Assembly: GCF_002196515.1 (NCBI RefSeq)
Contig: NZ_CP018835.1
Coordinates: forward strand, 682,001 to 746,000
Reading direction: 5' to 3'
DNA from: Vibrio gazogenes
Lineage (GTDB): Bacteria > Pseudomonadota > Gammaproteobacteria > Enterobacterales > Vibrionaceae
Length of the DNA stretch: 64,000 bases
A program made the translations under genes and the position numbers. Positions 54,447 to 63,987 of this stretch are shown piece by piece (the stretch's first letter is position 1; each line of letters begins with the position of its first letter). Under the pieces are notes generated by a model. The model was not told the DNA's origin. It searched no databases and worked only from the letters and a program-made list of their open reading frames with translations.

Positions 54447-54691
54447 AATGTGTCAACCCATATCAGGACGGGTCATCTAACGCAAGCAATCTAGCAGAGC
54501 TTTTGTCAATAAACCCGAAATTTCGTTTGTATTCGCATTTATGATCCGTAGTTCGCGAAACTGCGCCGGAACCTGAAATCTAAACTGCCAAGAGCCTTTT
54601 TTTAATTGGGATCAATAGCGTATTTTAGTACCTGAGCAAGCATAAATAGATGAAACGTGAGGGATTGATTTTTCTCAGGAAAGAGACAATT

Positions 54692-54799
54692 GGGTGGAAG
54701 CCCCAGCCACATCCCGGCACACACGTCATTCGCTGTGGCTGCTACCTTCCGGTCCTGACCAGGTTCACGAATTAGTGTTGCGGGAGGACCAGGGCCTCC
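54692..54799 (-). ncRNA. ffs: 4.5S RNA, signal recognition particle RNA
   Basis: About 108 nt on the minus strand. The universally conserved apical part is present: GGTCAGGACCGGAAGGTAGCAG. The 5' arm TGGAGGCCCTGGTCCTCCCG pairs with the 3' arm CCGGGATGTGGC / GGGGCTTCCA. It partners Ffh in co-translational targeting. The downstream atl-ybaY-tesB order matches E. coli. An ORF over it (54602-54868) is spurious. Confidence 0.95.
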
Positions 54800-55066
54800 A
54801 TAGATAAGGGCTTTGATGGTGAGCATCGAAAGCGAGGTGATTATCAAGGATTGAGATCGGCATTGCAAGCCCCTTTCTGATAAAAGTGGACAGAGACCGA
54901 CTGAGTGCGCAGGGATTAATCAGCTTTGCTCGTTTTACGCCATAAAGCCGCTTCTGCTCAATGCATGATGCTCATCAAGTACCTGACAGACAGGCGTTTT
55001 GATCATACACTGATATGCATCAATTCAAGTTATCAACGTATGACATAGACTTTTCTGACGGATTCA

Positions 55067-55399
55067 ATGATGGCTCACTCCGATGATAAACAGCAGTTTC
55101 TCGCTCAGGTATTTACCGTGATTCACCAAATCCCGGCCGGTAAAGTCAGCACCTATGGTGATGTGGCTAAAATGGCAGGTTATCCGGGCTACGCGCGCCA
55201 TGTCGGTAAAGCGCTGGGGCAACTGCCCAAAGGCTCGACACTCCCTTGGTTTCGGGTGATTAATAGTAAGGGTGAGATTTCACTGTCCGGTCCGGATTAC
55301 GAACGACAACGCGCTGAATTAGTCGCAGAAGGGATACCAATCAGCAGCCGCGGCAAGATTTCACTGCGCAGCTACCGCTGGCAACCCGGTTCAATGTGA
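55067..55399 (+). CDS. Alkyltransferase-like protein (Atl, MGMT family)
   Basis: 110 aa, DNA-binding domain of O6-alkylguanine-DNA alkyltransferases with Trp in place of the acceptor Cys: LPWFRVINSKG instead of PCHR. Such proteins flag O6-alkylguanine lesions for nucleotide excision repair rather than reversing them. The helix-turn-helix GKVSTYGDVAKMAG and RHVGKALGQLP is intact. Same place as E. coli ybaZ (atl) after ffs. A second ATG one codon later is equally good. The 3' end overlaps the convergent ybaY-like gene by 9 bases. Confidence 0.92.
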   Translation: MMAHSDDKQQFLAQVFTVIHQIPAGKVSTYGDVAKMAGYPGYARHVGKALGQLPKGSTLPWFRVINSKGEISLSGPDYERQRAELVAEGIPISSRGKISLRSYRWQPGSM

Positions 55400-55828
55400 T
55401 GATGCACTTTTCACCGCTGTCATTTGGATCTGACCATCATAGACGGACGGTTCAAGCGCAAGCTCTGTTGCCATCCCCGTACCGAAATACCGGACATTGC
55501 CTCGTTCAAAAATCTTCGCCTGAATGCAATAGCGATGATTTGGTCGGATGTTCGAATCGGAATAAGCGAGTTGAAAGTCAATCGGCAATGTTAAACCATC
55601 ACCATGAAACTGGTATTTCGCAATGACTTGATCATGTTGCGTTTGATCATTGAGGGTCACCACCACGAACACATTTTTCGGTAATGGATAATCACCGAGT
55701 AATGTGCCCGTCATATGTTCAATACGAGGTTCATGGGCTTGAGTTTGTGAGTGTGCCTGTCCCGCACTGCTGAGAAAAACACAGAGAAGGGACAACAAAA
55801 GGCACCATTGATTGTTAGGTTTCATCAT
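55391..55828 (-). CDS. YbaY-family periplasmic protein
   Basis: 145 aa. A cleavable signal peptide (about residues 1-26) precedes a beta-sandwich domain related to YbaY/YscW pilotins (GDYPLPKNVFVVVTL, PIDFQLAYSDSNIRPNHRYC, ATELALEPS). Gene order with atl and tesB is the same as in E. coli. The typical lipobox is not evident: the signal ends near SSAGQAHSQ, so it may be a soluble periplasmic form. Function unclear. Confidence 0.8.
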   Translation of the reverse strand: MMKPNNQWCLLLSLLCVFLSSAGQAHSQTQAHEPRIEHMTGTLLGDYPLPKNVFVVVTLNDQTQHDQVIAKYQFHGDGLTLPIDFQLAYSDSNIRPNHRYCIQAKIFERGNVRYFGTGMATELALEPSVYDGQIQMTAVKSASSH

Positions 55829-55953
55829 TATAAGTTTTATATATCTTCCATTTTGACCCCATAATTATAGAGATAAATATCAATGGGGCAAAACTTGATT
55901 TTTGATTTGTAACAGCGTCTGATGTCGGTGTGTAAATAACATAGTGAGGTAGT

Positions 55954-56862
55954 ATGAGCGAAGCTCTCAATAATTTACTCGAACTTTTACAATTAGAAAA
56001 ACTAGAGGAAGGACTCTACCGGGGCAACAGTGAACATCTCGGGTTACCTCAGGTTTATGGTGGACAAGTGATCGGTCAGGCGCTCTCTGCTGCCCGCTAT
56101 ACCGTCGATCCTGAGCGGACAGTCCATTCATTTCATAGCTACTTTCTTCATCCGGGTGATCCGGAAAAACCGATTGTTTATGATGTAGAAAAGCTCAGAG
56201 ACGGGCGTAATTTCAGTACCCGACGCGTGAAAGCGATTCAAAATGGCCGACCGATTTTTTATCTGACCGCGTCATACCACGGTGAAGGAACCGGCTTCGA
56301 ACACCAAAACACGATGCCTGACATTCCCGGTCCGGAAAATTATGCTTCTGAAACTGAGTTGATGAATCAAATTGCCCATCGCATCTCCGAACCTGCCAAG
56401 AAGATGTTTTGTCGAGAGAAACCGATTGAAATTCGTCCGGTGCATGTGGTGAACCCGTTCAAGCCGGAAAAAATCGAACCCAAGCAGTATCTGTGGATCC
56501 GGGCTAACAGCAAGTTACCGAGTGATCAATTGCTCCATCAATACCTGCTCGCCTACGCCTCTGACTGGGGCTTTTTGATCACAGCATTGCAGCCACATGC
56601 TGTCACGATGATGACACCGGGATTTCAAGTCGCAACCATTGACCACTCGATGTGGTATCACCGCCCGTTCAATATGGATGAGTGGCTATTGTTTGTGATT
56701 GAGAGTCCGAGTGCTACCTATGGCCGTGGATTGGTACGGGGTGAAATCTACAATCAGCAAGGTGATTTGGTTGCCAGTGCGGTACAAGAAGGTGTGATGC
56801 GCTTTCTCGATCACGCCAGTCCAAAGCAATCCGATGACAGTGATCAATCCAATAACACTTAA
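55954..56862 (+). CDS. tesB: Acyl-CoA thioesterase II
   Basis: 302 aa, double hot-dog fold. TesB marks are visible: [17 protein letters not shown] (about residues 30-46), [13 protein letters not shown], and the C-terminal SAVQEGVMR. Hydrolyses medium- and long-chain acyl-CoA in the cytoplasm. It starts with a GTGAGG ribosome site and completes the E. coli-like ffs-atl-ybaY-tesB cluster. Confidence 0.94.
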   Translation: MSEALNNLLELLQLEKLEEGLYRGNSEHLGLPQVYGGQVIGQALSAARYTVDPERTVHSFHSYFLHPGDPEKPIVYDVEKLRDGRNFSTRRVKAIQNGRPIFYLTASYHGEGTGFEHQNTMPDIPGPENYASETELMNQIAHRISEPAKKMFCREKPIEIRPVHVVNPFKPEKIEPKQYLWIRANSKLPSDQLLHQYLLAYASDWGFLITALQPHAVTMMTPGFQVATIDHSMWYHRPFNMDEWLLFVIESPSATYGRGLVRGEIYNQQGDLVASAVQEGVMRFLDHASPKQSDDSDQSNNT

Positions 56863-56971
56863 TTGAACGCCATCACATCCAGATAAAAGAGTTTATGACG
56901 ACAGACTTTACTTTCCCCCAAGGGGAAGCTTTATGATACGGATGTCTTCACCATGAGCACCGGAGGTCAGC

Positions 56972-57085
56972 ATGGGATGTTGTAATACCCCCCCACCGGG
57001 AGGGAGTAAAAATGTGAGTCTCTTCTTGAAATATATTGGCGTTTTGTTTGCCGCTATTGTCTTGATTACATTGTTATTTGGTTAA
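56972..57085 (+). CDS. Tiny Cys-rich membrane peptide
   Basis: 37 aa: an N-terminal GCCNTPPPGGSKN segment and one membrane helix (LFLKYIGVLFAAIVLITLLFG). GGAGGTCAGC precedes the ATG with good spacing. I recall similar uncharacterised peptides in other marine gamma-proteobacteria but cannot name a family. The adjacent Cys residues suggest a metal- or thiol-related role, which is a guess. Confidence 0.65.
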   Translation: MGCCNTPPPGGSKNVSLFLKYIGVLFAAIVLITLLFG

Positions 57086-57135
57086 TTGTTATTGAGTGAA
57101 TGAGCATTTGGTTAACTGACCGCTCTCACACTAAA

Positions 57136-57173
57136 ATGGCCTGCCCACAAGTTTTCCAATGTTGACAGGCCAT
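57136..57173. terminator. Inverted repeat between the small peptide and decR
   Basis: ATGGCCTG and CAGGCCAT pair across 22 bases, between convergent genes. No T-run, so a weak terminator at best. Confidence 0.3.
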
Positions 57174-57232
57174 GATGGTTGATCATGCTTACTCACCGAA
57201 TCTTCAGCATCGTCATGATCATTTATCACCAT

Positions 57233-57694
57233 TCATGATAAGGGCAGCTCCGTGGTATATTTCAGTGACTCCATCGCAAAGGTTGAGGTCACATCACTCA
57301 ATCCTTCAACACGATTGACCAGCTGTTTGTAAAATTCATCAAAGCAACGCATATCTTTCACCACAACTTTCATCATATAGTCGTACTCCCCCGCCATCCG
57401 GTAAAACTCCATCACTTCAGGAAACTCTGAGGCAATTTCAACAAAACGGACATACCACTCATGCGAGTGATTACTGGTTTTGAGCATCACGTAGGCTGTG
57501 AAGTTTAATCCCAGTTTTTCCGGATCCAGCAATGCGACTCGCTTGTGAATCACACCCATTTCTTCAAGCTTCTTTAACCGTTTCCAGCATGGTGTCGTTG
57601 TCAGATGAACCGCCTCGGCAAGTTCATTCAAAGACCAATCCGCATTCTGCTGTAACAGTCGCAGTAAGTGTTTATCGGTTTTATCCAACTGCAT
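57233..57694 (-). CDS. decR: Lrp-family regulator DecR (YbaO)
   Basis: 153 aa. The HTH ([21 protein letters not shown]) and the RAM domain ([41 protein letters not shown]) align closely with E. coli DecR, the cysteine-responsive activator of cysteine detoxification. It is divergent from a cysteine desulfhydrase-like gene 140 bases away, which fits that role. I use the ATG at 57694 (MQLDKTDKH), as in homologs. Confidence 0.9.
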   Translation of the reverse strand: MQLDKTDKHLLRLLQQNADWSLNELAEAVHLTTTPCWKRLKKLEEMGVIHKRVALLDPEKLGLNFTAYVMLKTSNHSHEWYVRFVEIASEFPEVMEFYRMAGEYDYMMKVVVKDMRCFDEFYKQLVNRVEGLSDVTSTFAMESLKYTTELPLS

Positions 57695-57834
57695 ACTCCA
57701 CAACCTCAACTTGAGAGAAAATTTTTCTACTATTTAGCCAATAAACAGTAAAAAATGAAACCTTTTTCTCTCAGAATACGGTTATTTTTATTCTAGTCGT
57801 TCATTCATCTTATCCGCTTAGAGGAAGTATTCAT

Positions 57835-58953
57835 ATGTCCAGTAATCATGGTTGGATTAAGCAGGCAATTCATCAAATTATGGCCGAAGAAGCCCATCAC
57901 CCAGAGACGCCGCTCATCAAACTGCCTGTCCCCGGTTTGCAGAACATCGATATTTACCTCAAAGATGAAAGCCGCCACCCGACCGGTTCACTGAAACACC
58001 GTTTGGCGCGATCACTATTTTTGTATGCTTTAACCAATGGATTGATCGGACCGGATACGCCGATTATTGAATCCTCTTCCGGTAGTACTGCCATCTCCGA
58101 AGCCTATTTTGCCCGGATGCTGGGCCTGCCGTTCTATGCCGTTATGCCACGAACCACTGCGCGTAAGAAAATTGAGCTGATCGAACAATATGGAGGCCAG
58201 GCCCACTTTGTCGATCGTGCTGGTGATATTTATCCGGCAGCCCGACAACTGGCTGAGACACTCAATGGATACTATATCGACCAGTTCACCTATGCAGAGC
58301 GGGCATCTGACTGGCGTGGCAGCGATAATGTCGCGCATGCGATTTTTGATCAGATGGCCCAAGAACGTTTCCCGCTACCAAGCTGGCTGGTGATGTCAGC
58401 CGGTACCGGCGGCACCTCTGCCACGCTGGGACGCCATATTCATTACCGCCAATATCCAACCCAACTGTGTGTAGCGGATTGTGAAAACTCCGTCTTTTAC
58501 GATGCATTTGTCCACAATAATGCCCAACTGACTTGCCAACACAGTAGCCGGATTGAAGGGATTGGCCGCCCCAGAGTGGAGCCTAGCTTTATTCCCGGTG
58601 TAATCGACACCATGATGGCTGTCCCTGATGCTGCCAGTATCGCAACCATTTATTGGCTGGAAAAACAAACCGGCCGTAAAGCTGGTCCGTCAACAGGGAC
58701 TAACCTCTATGCGACACTCAAACTCGCCCAGAAAATGCAACGTAACGGTGAAAGCGGCTCTCTCGTCACACTGTGGTGTGATGATGGTGAACGCTATCTG
58801 GACTGCTATTACAATCCAGCTTGGGTGCGTCAACATTTCGGTGATATCACACCTTATCTGACACAACTGGATTCATTTGAACGAAATGGGAATTTTTCTG
58901 CGGATCAGCAATCCAAGATCACACCTCAACCTGAATTACAGGCTGGGGCGTAA
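57835..58953 (+). CDS. PLP-dependent cysteine desulfhydrase (Cds1-like)
   Basis: 372 aa fold-type II PLP enzyme of the cysteine synthase superfamily. The Lys is in SLKHRLARSLFLYAL (about residue 54) and the phosphate loop is SAGTGGTSAT (about 190). Long stretches such as TYAERASDWRG and IEGIGRPRVEPSFIPGVID match the mycobacterial L-cysteine desulfhydrase Cds1, which makes pyruvate, ammonia and sulfide. GAGGAAG lies upstream. Divergent from decR. Confidence 0.87.
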   Translation: MSSNHGWIKQAIHQIMAEEAHHPETPLIKLPVPGLQNIDIYLKDESRHPTGSLKHRLARSLFLYALTNGLIGPDTPIIESSSGSTAISEAYFARMLGLPFYAVMPRTTARKKIELIEQYGGQAHFVDRAGDIYPAARQLAETLNGYYIDQFTYAERASDWRGSDNVAHAIFDQMAQERFPLPSWLVMSAGTGGTSATLGRHIHYRQYPTQLCVADCENSVFYDAFVHNNAQLTCQHSSRIEGIGRPRVEPSFIPGVIDTMMAVPDAASIATIYWLEKQTGRKAGPSTGTNLYATLKLAQKMQRNGESGSLVTLWCDDGERYLDCYYNPAWVRQHFGDITPYLTQLDSFERNGNFSADQQSKITPQPELQAGA

Positions 58954-58982
58954 TCTCTGATTCTCATTCATTCAAGGAAACT

Positions 58983-59549
58983 ATGATGCTGACATTGAAT
59001 CCTCATGAAACCGCATTGATTCTGATCGATTTACAACATGGCATACTCGCACCGCAACGCTATCCACATCCCTCAGATGACATACTAACCCGGTGTCAAT
59101 CTCTGGCAGCGCGTTTTCGCCAGCACGGTGCAACAGTTGTCGGCGTCAATGTCGGTTGGTCTGCCGACCAACAGGATTACCCACCCGGCGTGGTTGATGA
59201 ACCGACACCGGCACCGGACGCAATGGCGCACTGGATGACACTGGCTGATGGCGTGGTTCAAGACGGTGATTTACGGATCACCAAACGGCAATGGGGCGCA
59301 TTTACCGGAACAGAGCTGGATATGCAGCTCCGCAGACGTGGGATTCGTCATCTTGTTGTCGTTGGTATCGCCACCAATATGGGTGTGGAATCAACCCTGC
59401 GTCACGGTTGGGAGCTCGGATATAACATGATCACCATCGAAAATGCTTGTAGCTCATTCTCGGCTGAATTTCACCACATGGCTTTTGAAACCATTTTCCC
59501 GCGACTGGCCCGGGTTCTACCTAGCGGTGATGTCCTGCACTTCGCTTAA
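58983..59549 (+). CDS. Isochorismatase-like hydrolase
   Basis: 188 aa, cysteine-hydrolase fold. Asp in LILIDLQHGIL and Lys in TKRQWGAFTGTEL are present, but the usual catalytic Cys position reads TNMGVEST (Gly). A subgroup of this family shares that change; their reaction is uncertain. It lies 29 bases after the desulfhydrase gene, so it is probably co-regulated by DecR. A second ATG at 58986 is possible. Confidence 0.82.
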   Translation: MMLTLNPHETALILIDLQHGILAPQRYPHPSDDILTRCQSLAARFRQHGATVVGVNVGWSADQQDYPPGVVDEPTPAPDAMAHWMTLADGVVQDGDLRITKRQWGAFTGTELDMQLRRRGIRHLVVVGIATNMGVESTLRHGWELGYNMITIENACSSFSAEFHHMAFETIFPRLARVLPSGDVLHFA

Positions 59550-59646
59550 ATAATGTTCTTATCAAGGAGAATGATTAGCTGATTTGATCGATATAGTATT
59601 AAATCACGAGGTTCTCGCTTTGCTTCTAAGAATACCAATGAGTCTT

Positions 59647-60189
59647 TCACAATAATAAGGCGGCATCTGTTGCCTTATTATTTAAAACAACTTCATTATT
59701 TGAAACAGCTTGAACGGTCAGCTCTTCATCTAACGGGATAATACGATTATATCCAACAGCCAGATGTCGCTCCGGTACAGACTTGGTTATTGTTGAATTT
59801 GCTCCAATAATCGAGCCCGCACCAATAGTAATACCACCAAGCAACTTTGCTCCAGCGTAAATCTTCACGTTCTCCTTGATAACTGGCATTTCGTTACCAA
59901 CCATTTTTGAACCAATCGTGACTTGTTGATATATTCTGACGTTCTCACTAATCACTGCTTTATCACCTATAATTATCCCCAATGGATGATGAAAAGTGAC
60001 GGATTTATCTATTTTTGAAGTACAACTAATGTCACACGAATGATTGTAATATATTTTCCGCTGAAAATATTTTCTTAGCCTTTTCTGGCCCTTTCCTTGA
60101 CAAAACAACATGAGCTGAACATTGTAGCGTATTCGTTTTTCTGGATGTTGAGTTGTTAGCCAACGAAAAAACAATTGAATGAACTTCAT
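59647..60189 (-). CDS. Serine O-acetyltransferase-like hexapeptide protein
   Basis: 180 aa. Left-handed beta-helix repeats run from about residue 55 to 150 (KIDKSVTFHHPLGIIIGDKA, IYQQVTIGSK, KNVKIYAGAKLLGGITIGAG with the usual I/V-G spacing). The His and Gly pattern of CysE-type serine acetyltransferases is present but the N-terminal helical domain is short. It converges on the isochorismatase gene, so the two are not in one operon. It may make O-acetylserine or acetylate a sugar. The gene is AT-rich. A start three codons upstream is possible. Confidence 0.75.
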   Translation of the reverse strand: MKFIQLFFRWLTTQHPEKRIRYNVQLMLFCQGKGQKRLRKYFQRKIYYNHSCDISCTSKIDKSVTFHHPLGIIIGDKAVISENVRIYQQVTIGSKMVGNEMPVIKENVKIYAGAKLLGGITIGAGSIIGANSTITKSVPERHLAVGYNRIIPLDEELTVQAVSNNEVVLNNKATDAALLL

Positions 60190-60352
60190 ATATAACAATT
60201 TACCTTCTATCTATCATAGTGAAACTACCTTTCAAGGCGAGCGGCTATAGTATATACCTTTCTATAATTCACCTAAAATAGTAGGTATGAGATCATTGTT
60301 CATTATCGATTCAACAAAGGGATAATGGTTAAACTGGCCGTCCGTTGAACAG

Positions 60353-60383
60353 AAAAATGCCTCCGCAAACGGAGGCATTTTTT
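60353..60383. terminator. Strong bidirectional terminator
   Basis: AATGCCTCCG and CGGAGGCATT pair perfectly with a four-base loop, flanked by AAAA on one side and TTTT on the other. It serves the Tim44-domain gene on the minus strand. Confidence 0.9.
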
Positions 60384-60447
60384 ATCGAACAACTTGTTTT
60401 TATCAATCAACTGGTTTCTATCAATCAACAAGCTAGCTGGTCGATAA

Positions 60448-61311
60448 TTAACCTTGAATACCGACAATCAGCCAAGGTGCATTCGGCACGGTTAAGTCCC
60501 GTTCAAGATGCCAGATATCCTGAATCTCTTCTTCAGTGCCTTCTACCGCATCACGGTAACGCCCTGAGAATTGTAAGCTTAACTGGGCGCGGTTTGCATC
60601 GTAGTCAGCCCGGACAAATTCAGCGTCGACATACATCACATCAGTATGTTGCTCACCGATAAGCTTCTCCCGTTCTGCTTTCAAGTCTTCAAACAAACTG
60701 ACAGAAACATATTCACGAATGGTGTCTAACTCATTGTGATTCCATGCCCCCTGCAAGATGCGATAGTGTTCCCGGGCACCATTGAGAAAGGCCGTCCGGT
60801 CAAACTCTGGCGGATAACGGTGTGGTACATCGCTGGCAGCATCGGCACCAAATCCACGACCACCTGCGGCATAATCAGGTTGTTCAAAGCTGTGCACATG
60901 AGACTGTCGATGAGCGTTTCCGCCAAATGCCGGTTGCTGCTGATTCATACTGCCCTGCTTGGCCGCCAGCACCCCGCGCAATAGTTTGAAGATAAAATAC
61001 GCCACTAACCCGATAATCAGGATATCCATGAACTGGATACCTTCGAAAGCACCACCAAAGAAGGCTGCTAACAGACCACCAGCCAGCAAACCACCCATGA
61101 GTCCCCCCATCAGTCCTTTGCGTCCGGCATTTTGAGTCTGCCCTGCCTTATTGTTCTGTGTGTTGGTGTTGCTGTACTGTTGCTTTGATGCTGGCGCTGT
61201 TTTGAAGCTATTGCCTAAAGAGCGACCACCACCGAATTTTTTTGCATCAGCAACCGGCATGACCGCCACTGAAACAATGATTAGAGTCATCAACGATAAA
61301 AAACGTTTCAT
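60448..61311 (-). CDS. Tim44-like domain membrane protein
   Basis: 287 aa. Signal or anchor at residues 1-25, a Gly-rich membrane patch (GLMGGLMGGLLAGGLLAAFF, about 70-90) plus a helix at 100-115, a Gln/Gly-rich linker, then a C-terminal Tim44-like domain (about 165-285). Such proteins are common in proteobacteria; the Tim44 fold binds membranes or lipids, but the function is not known. The ATG at 61311 (MKRFLSLMT) is chosen for the signal peptide. Confidence 0.85.
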   Translation of the reverse strand: MKRFLSLMTLIIVSVAVMPVADAKKFGGGRSLGNSFKTAPASKQQYSNTNTQNNKAGQTQNAGRKGLMGGLMGGLLAGGLLAAFFGGAFEGIQFMDILIIGLVAYFIFKLLRGVLAAKQGSMNQQQPAFGGNAHRQSHVHSFEQPDYAAGGRGFGADAASDVPHRYPPEFDRTAFLNGAREHYRILQGAWNHNELDTIREYVSVSLFEDLKAEREKLIGEQHTDVMYVDAEFVRADYDANRAQLSLQFSGRYRDAVEGTEEEIQDIWHLERDLTVPNAPWLIVGIQG

Positions 61312-61469
61312 GTCTATCCTGTATTTTGTCAAAAGGGATCACAAGTATCATAGACACTCCCTCTCGCCAAAGAAACACTGTACATGTATCAGAATATTGC
61401 AGGCTTTGATTGACGCTCAGACAAGGGAACAATAATATATTGAACGTTGTTCATTAACGATTACAGATC

Positions 61470-62060
61470 ATGGCCAGAAGAAACGATCACACGCGAGAAG
61501 AGCTCATTCAACTGACATTGGAACATGTCAAAACATTTCTAACCAATCACTCCTATCATGAGCTGAGCTTACGCAAAGTCGCTGCTATGATTGGGTATGT
61601 CCCCAGTACATTAGTCAATGTGTTCGGTAACTATAACCTCCTGTTATTACACGCTGTCGCTCAAACACTCGATGAGCTGATTGAAGACGCCCGACAAGCC
61701 GTCGGTCAGAGTACCGATCACCGCGACGCCTTGTTTCAGCTCGCCTACTGCTATCACGATTTTGCCCAACGCCATACCTTCCGCTGGCAACTGATTTTTG
61801 AACACAATATGAATGGCGAAGATCTGCCCGAATGGCAGACTCAAAGAATCGATCACATGACAGACATACTGGAAACCCTCTTACAACAGTTGGCACCACA
61901 ACGTTCAGCAGAAGAGATTACCACCACCAGTCGTGTATTGTGGGCCGGTGTCCACGGCATCACGTTACTGAGTGTCGATGATAAATTCTTTGCTTCCTCA
62001 CCAATTGATGGCAATGAACTGATTCATAATCTACTGACTCATTATCTCAAGGCTTGGTAA
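61470..62060 (+). CDS. TetR-family repressor
   Basis: 196 aa. The N-terminal HTH is LSLRKVAAMIGYVPSTLVNV (about residues 32-51); the rest is a helical ligand-binding domain with a WHG-like turn (VLWAGVHGITLLS). It lies 55 bases before the lysophospholipid transporter-acyltransferase gene, so it may regulate lipid turnover. No ligand can be inferred. Confidence 0.85.
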   Translation: MARRNDHTREELIQLTLEHVKTFLTNHSYHELSLRKVAAMIGYVPSTLVNVFGNYNLLLLHAVAQTLDELIEDARQAVGQSTDHRDALFQLAYCYHDFAQRHTFRWQLIFEHNMNGEDLPEWQTQRIDHMTDILETLLQQLAPQRSAEEITTTSRVLWAGVHGITLLSVDDKFFASSPIDGNELIHNLLTHYLKAW

Positions 62061-62115
62061 CCAAACCCGCCAGAATAGCGTTAACTCAATCGCACTGGGT
62101 AAAAAGGATGCTCCC

Positions 62116-63987
62116 ATGTCTCATACGACTTCATCACTGCTCTCTTCCCGGCGTTTTTTGCCTTATTTTATCACCCAGTTTTTCGGGGCGTTTAACGACA
62201 ATGTGTTTAAAAATACCCTGTTGTTGTTTGTTGCATTCAGCAGTGCCGGACAACTGGCGATTTCAAGCACTCTGTTTATTAATCTCGCGGCCGGTTTATT
62301 TATTCTGCCTTTCTTTTTATTTTCTGCATCTTCCGGTGTGCTTGCGGATCAACTGGAAAAAAGCCAACTGATCCGAAAAATTAAGATGTTAGAAGTGGTC
62401 ATCATGAGTCTGGCCGCTATCGGATTCATCACCCATAGTTATCTTATTCTGCTCTTGCTGCTTTTTCTGATGGGGACGCAGTCTGCCTTATTCGGCCCGG
62501 TCAAATATGCTTTACTGCCACAACAACTCAAACCAGATGAACTGATGAGCGGCAATGCGCTGGTTGAAACCGGAACGTTTTTAGCCATCTTGCTGGGCAC
62601 CTTACTGGCCGGTGTGATAGCTTCAACCCCGAGCGCAGAATACATCGCGGCGGGAGCCGTCGTGATCGTCGCCCTGTGCGGCTATCTGGCAAGTTGCTAC
62701 ATTCCCAATGCCCCGGCAACCGCGCCGAGTCAACGGTTTCAGTGGCGTCCTATCTCACAGACACGTAACACGCTGCGGATTGCCAAACAGGATCCCGTGA
62801 TCCACCGGACCATTCTGATCATCAGCTGGTTCTGGTTTATGGGAGCGACGTATCTGACCCAGTTTCCCAACTTCACACGCGATTTCCTCCACGGCAACGA
62901 AGGCGCGGTCTCTTGGCTGTTGACGCTGTTCTCCGTAGGTATTGCACTCGGCTCACTCCTATGTGACCGTCTTTCACGCCATCGTATTGAACTCGGACTT
63001 GTGCCACTGGCCTGCTTGGGAATCTCACTCTTTGGTTACGGTTTGGCCGACGGCGTGCCGGACGCACTCCCCCACACGATGGACTTTACAACCTTTATTA
63101 CCCACACCGGGCTGTGGCCGCTCTTTGTGAGTCTATTATTACTGGGCGTCTCCGGTGGGATGTTTATCGTCCCCTTATACACGTTATTGCAACAACGCGC
63201 CCATCCGGACCAACGTGCTCAAGTGATTGCAGCCCTCAATATCTACAACGCACTGTTTATGGTCATCAGCGCGATTTTAGCTATTGTCGTCCTGTCATTG
63301 CTGCAATGGTCAATCCCCGAGCTGTTTTTGTTACTCTCGCTGATCAATCTGGGCGTTGCCGTTTATTTACTGTACAAGCGACCGATTGAGACACTACGTT
63401 TCGTGCTGGCATGTCTGGCAAAGCTATGCTACCGCGTTCGTTACCGCAATCTGCATCATCTCCCGCCGCAAGGAGGTGCTCTGATTATCTGTAACCACGT
63501 TACGTATCTGGACGCGCTGATTCTCAGTGCCGCTTCACCGCGCTTGATCCGCTTTGTGATGGAAGCCGATTACACCACTGTGCCGCTGATTCGGCCAGTC
63601 TTGAATCGTGCAGGCGTTATCCCGATCTGTGCTTCACACGGCAAAACGATTCGCAAAGCGTTTGTCCAGATTGAACAGGCACTTCAACAAGGAGAGCTGG
63701 TCTGTATTTTTCCTGAAGGACGCCTTTCGTCAGACGGTGAAATCGGGCCATTTCTACGCGGTCTGGACCACATTATTCAACACACCAGCGCTCCGATCAT
63801 TCCGATGGCACTGAAAGGAATGTGGGGCAGTTATTTCAGTCGTCACCGCGGCCGTGCTTGTCGTGGGTTCCCCCAACGCTTCAGAGCCAAGATTGAAGTA
63901 GAAGCGGCACCGCCAATCGTTGCGACCGACACCAGCAGTGAGCAGTTACAGCAACACGTTGCGCAGTTAAGAGGGGCATGGCGGTAG
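62116..63987 (+). CDS. MFS lysophospholipid transporter fused to PlsC acyltransferase
   Basis: 623 aa. Residues 1-410 are an LplT-type MFS transporter (FITQFFGAFNDNVFKNTLLL at the start, twelve segments). Residues about 430-623 are a PlsC/1-acyl-glycerol-3-phosphate acyltransferase with the HX4D motif in NHVTYLDAL (about 458) and FPEGRLSSDG. The full Aas system also has an acyl-ACP synthetase domain; here the frame stops after the acyltransferase 13 bases before the window end, so the ligase may be the next gene. Likely role: import and re-acylation of lysophospholipids. Confidence 0.9.
   Translation: MSHTTSSLLSSRRFLPYFITQFFGAFNDNVFKNTLLLFVAFSSAGQLAISSTLFINLAAGLFILPFFLFSASSGVLADQLEKSQLIRKIKMLEVVIMSLAAIGFITHSYLILLLLLFLMGTQSALFGPVKYALLPQQLKPDELMSGNALVETGTFLAILLGTLLAGVIASTPSAEYIAAGAVVIVALCGYLASCYIPNAPATAPSQRFQWRPISQTRNTLRIAKQDPVIHRTILIISWFWFMGATYLTQFPNFTRDFLHGNEGAVSWLLTLFSVGIALGSLLCDRLSRHRIELGLVPLACLGISLFGYGLADGVPDALPHTMDFTTFITHTGLWPLFVSLLLLGVSGGMFIVPLYTLLQQRAHPDQRAQVIAALNIYNALFMVISAILAIVVLSLLQWSIPELFLLLSLINLGVAVYLLYKRPIETLRFVLACLAKLCYRVRYRNLHHLPPQGGALIICNHVTYLDALILSAASPRLIRFVMEADYTTVPLIRPVLNRAGVIPICASHGKTIRKAFVQIEQALQQGELVCIFPEGRLSSDGEIGPFLRGLDHIIQHTSAPIIPMALKGMWGSYFSRHRGRACRGFPQRFRAKIEVEAAPPIVATDTSSEQLQQHVAQLRGAWR

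Larger units (their letters stand above)
53186..54475 (+). mobile_element. IS3-family insertion sequence, intact (1290 bp)
   Basis: Terminal inverted repeats begin TGACCCGTCCT at both ends and share GGTTGACAC further in. A 3-bp target duplication TCT flanks the element on each side. It contains orfA and orfB in the usual -1 arrangement. With TSD and complete ORFs it looks recently inserted, just downstream of kptA. Confidence 0.93.

Noticed and set aside
54602-54868. 88-codon minus-strand ORF
   Set aside because: It lies over the 4.5S RNA gene; the conserved RNA explains the sequence.
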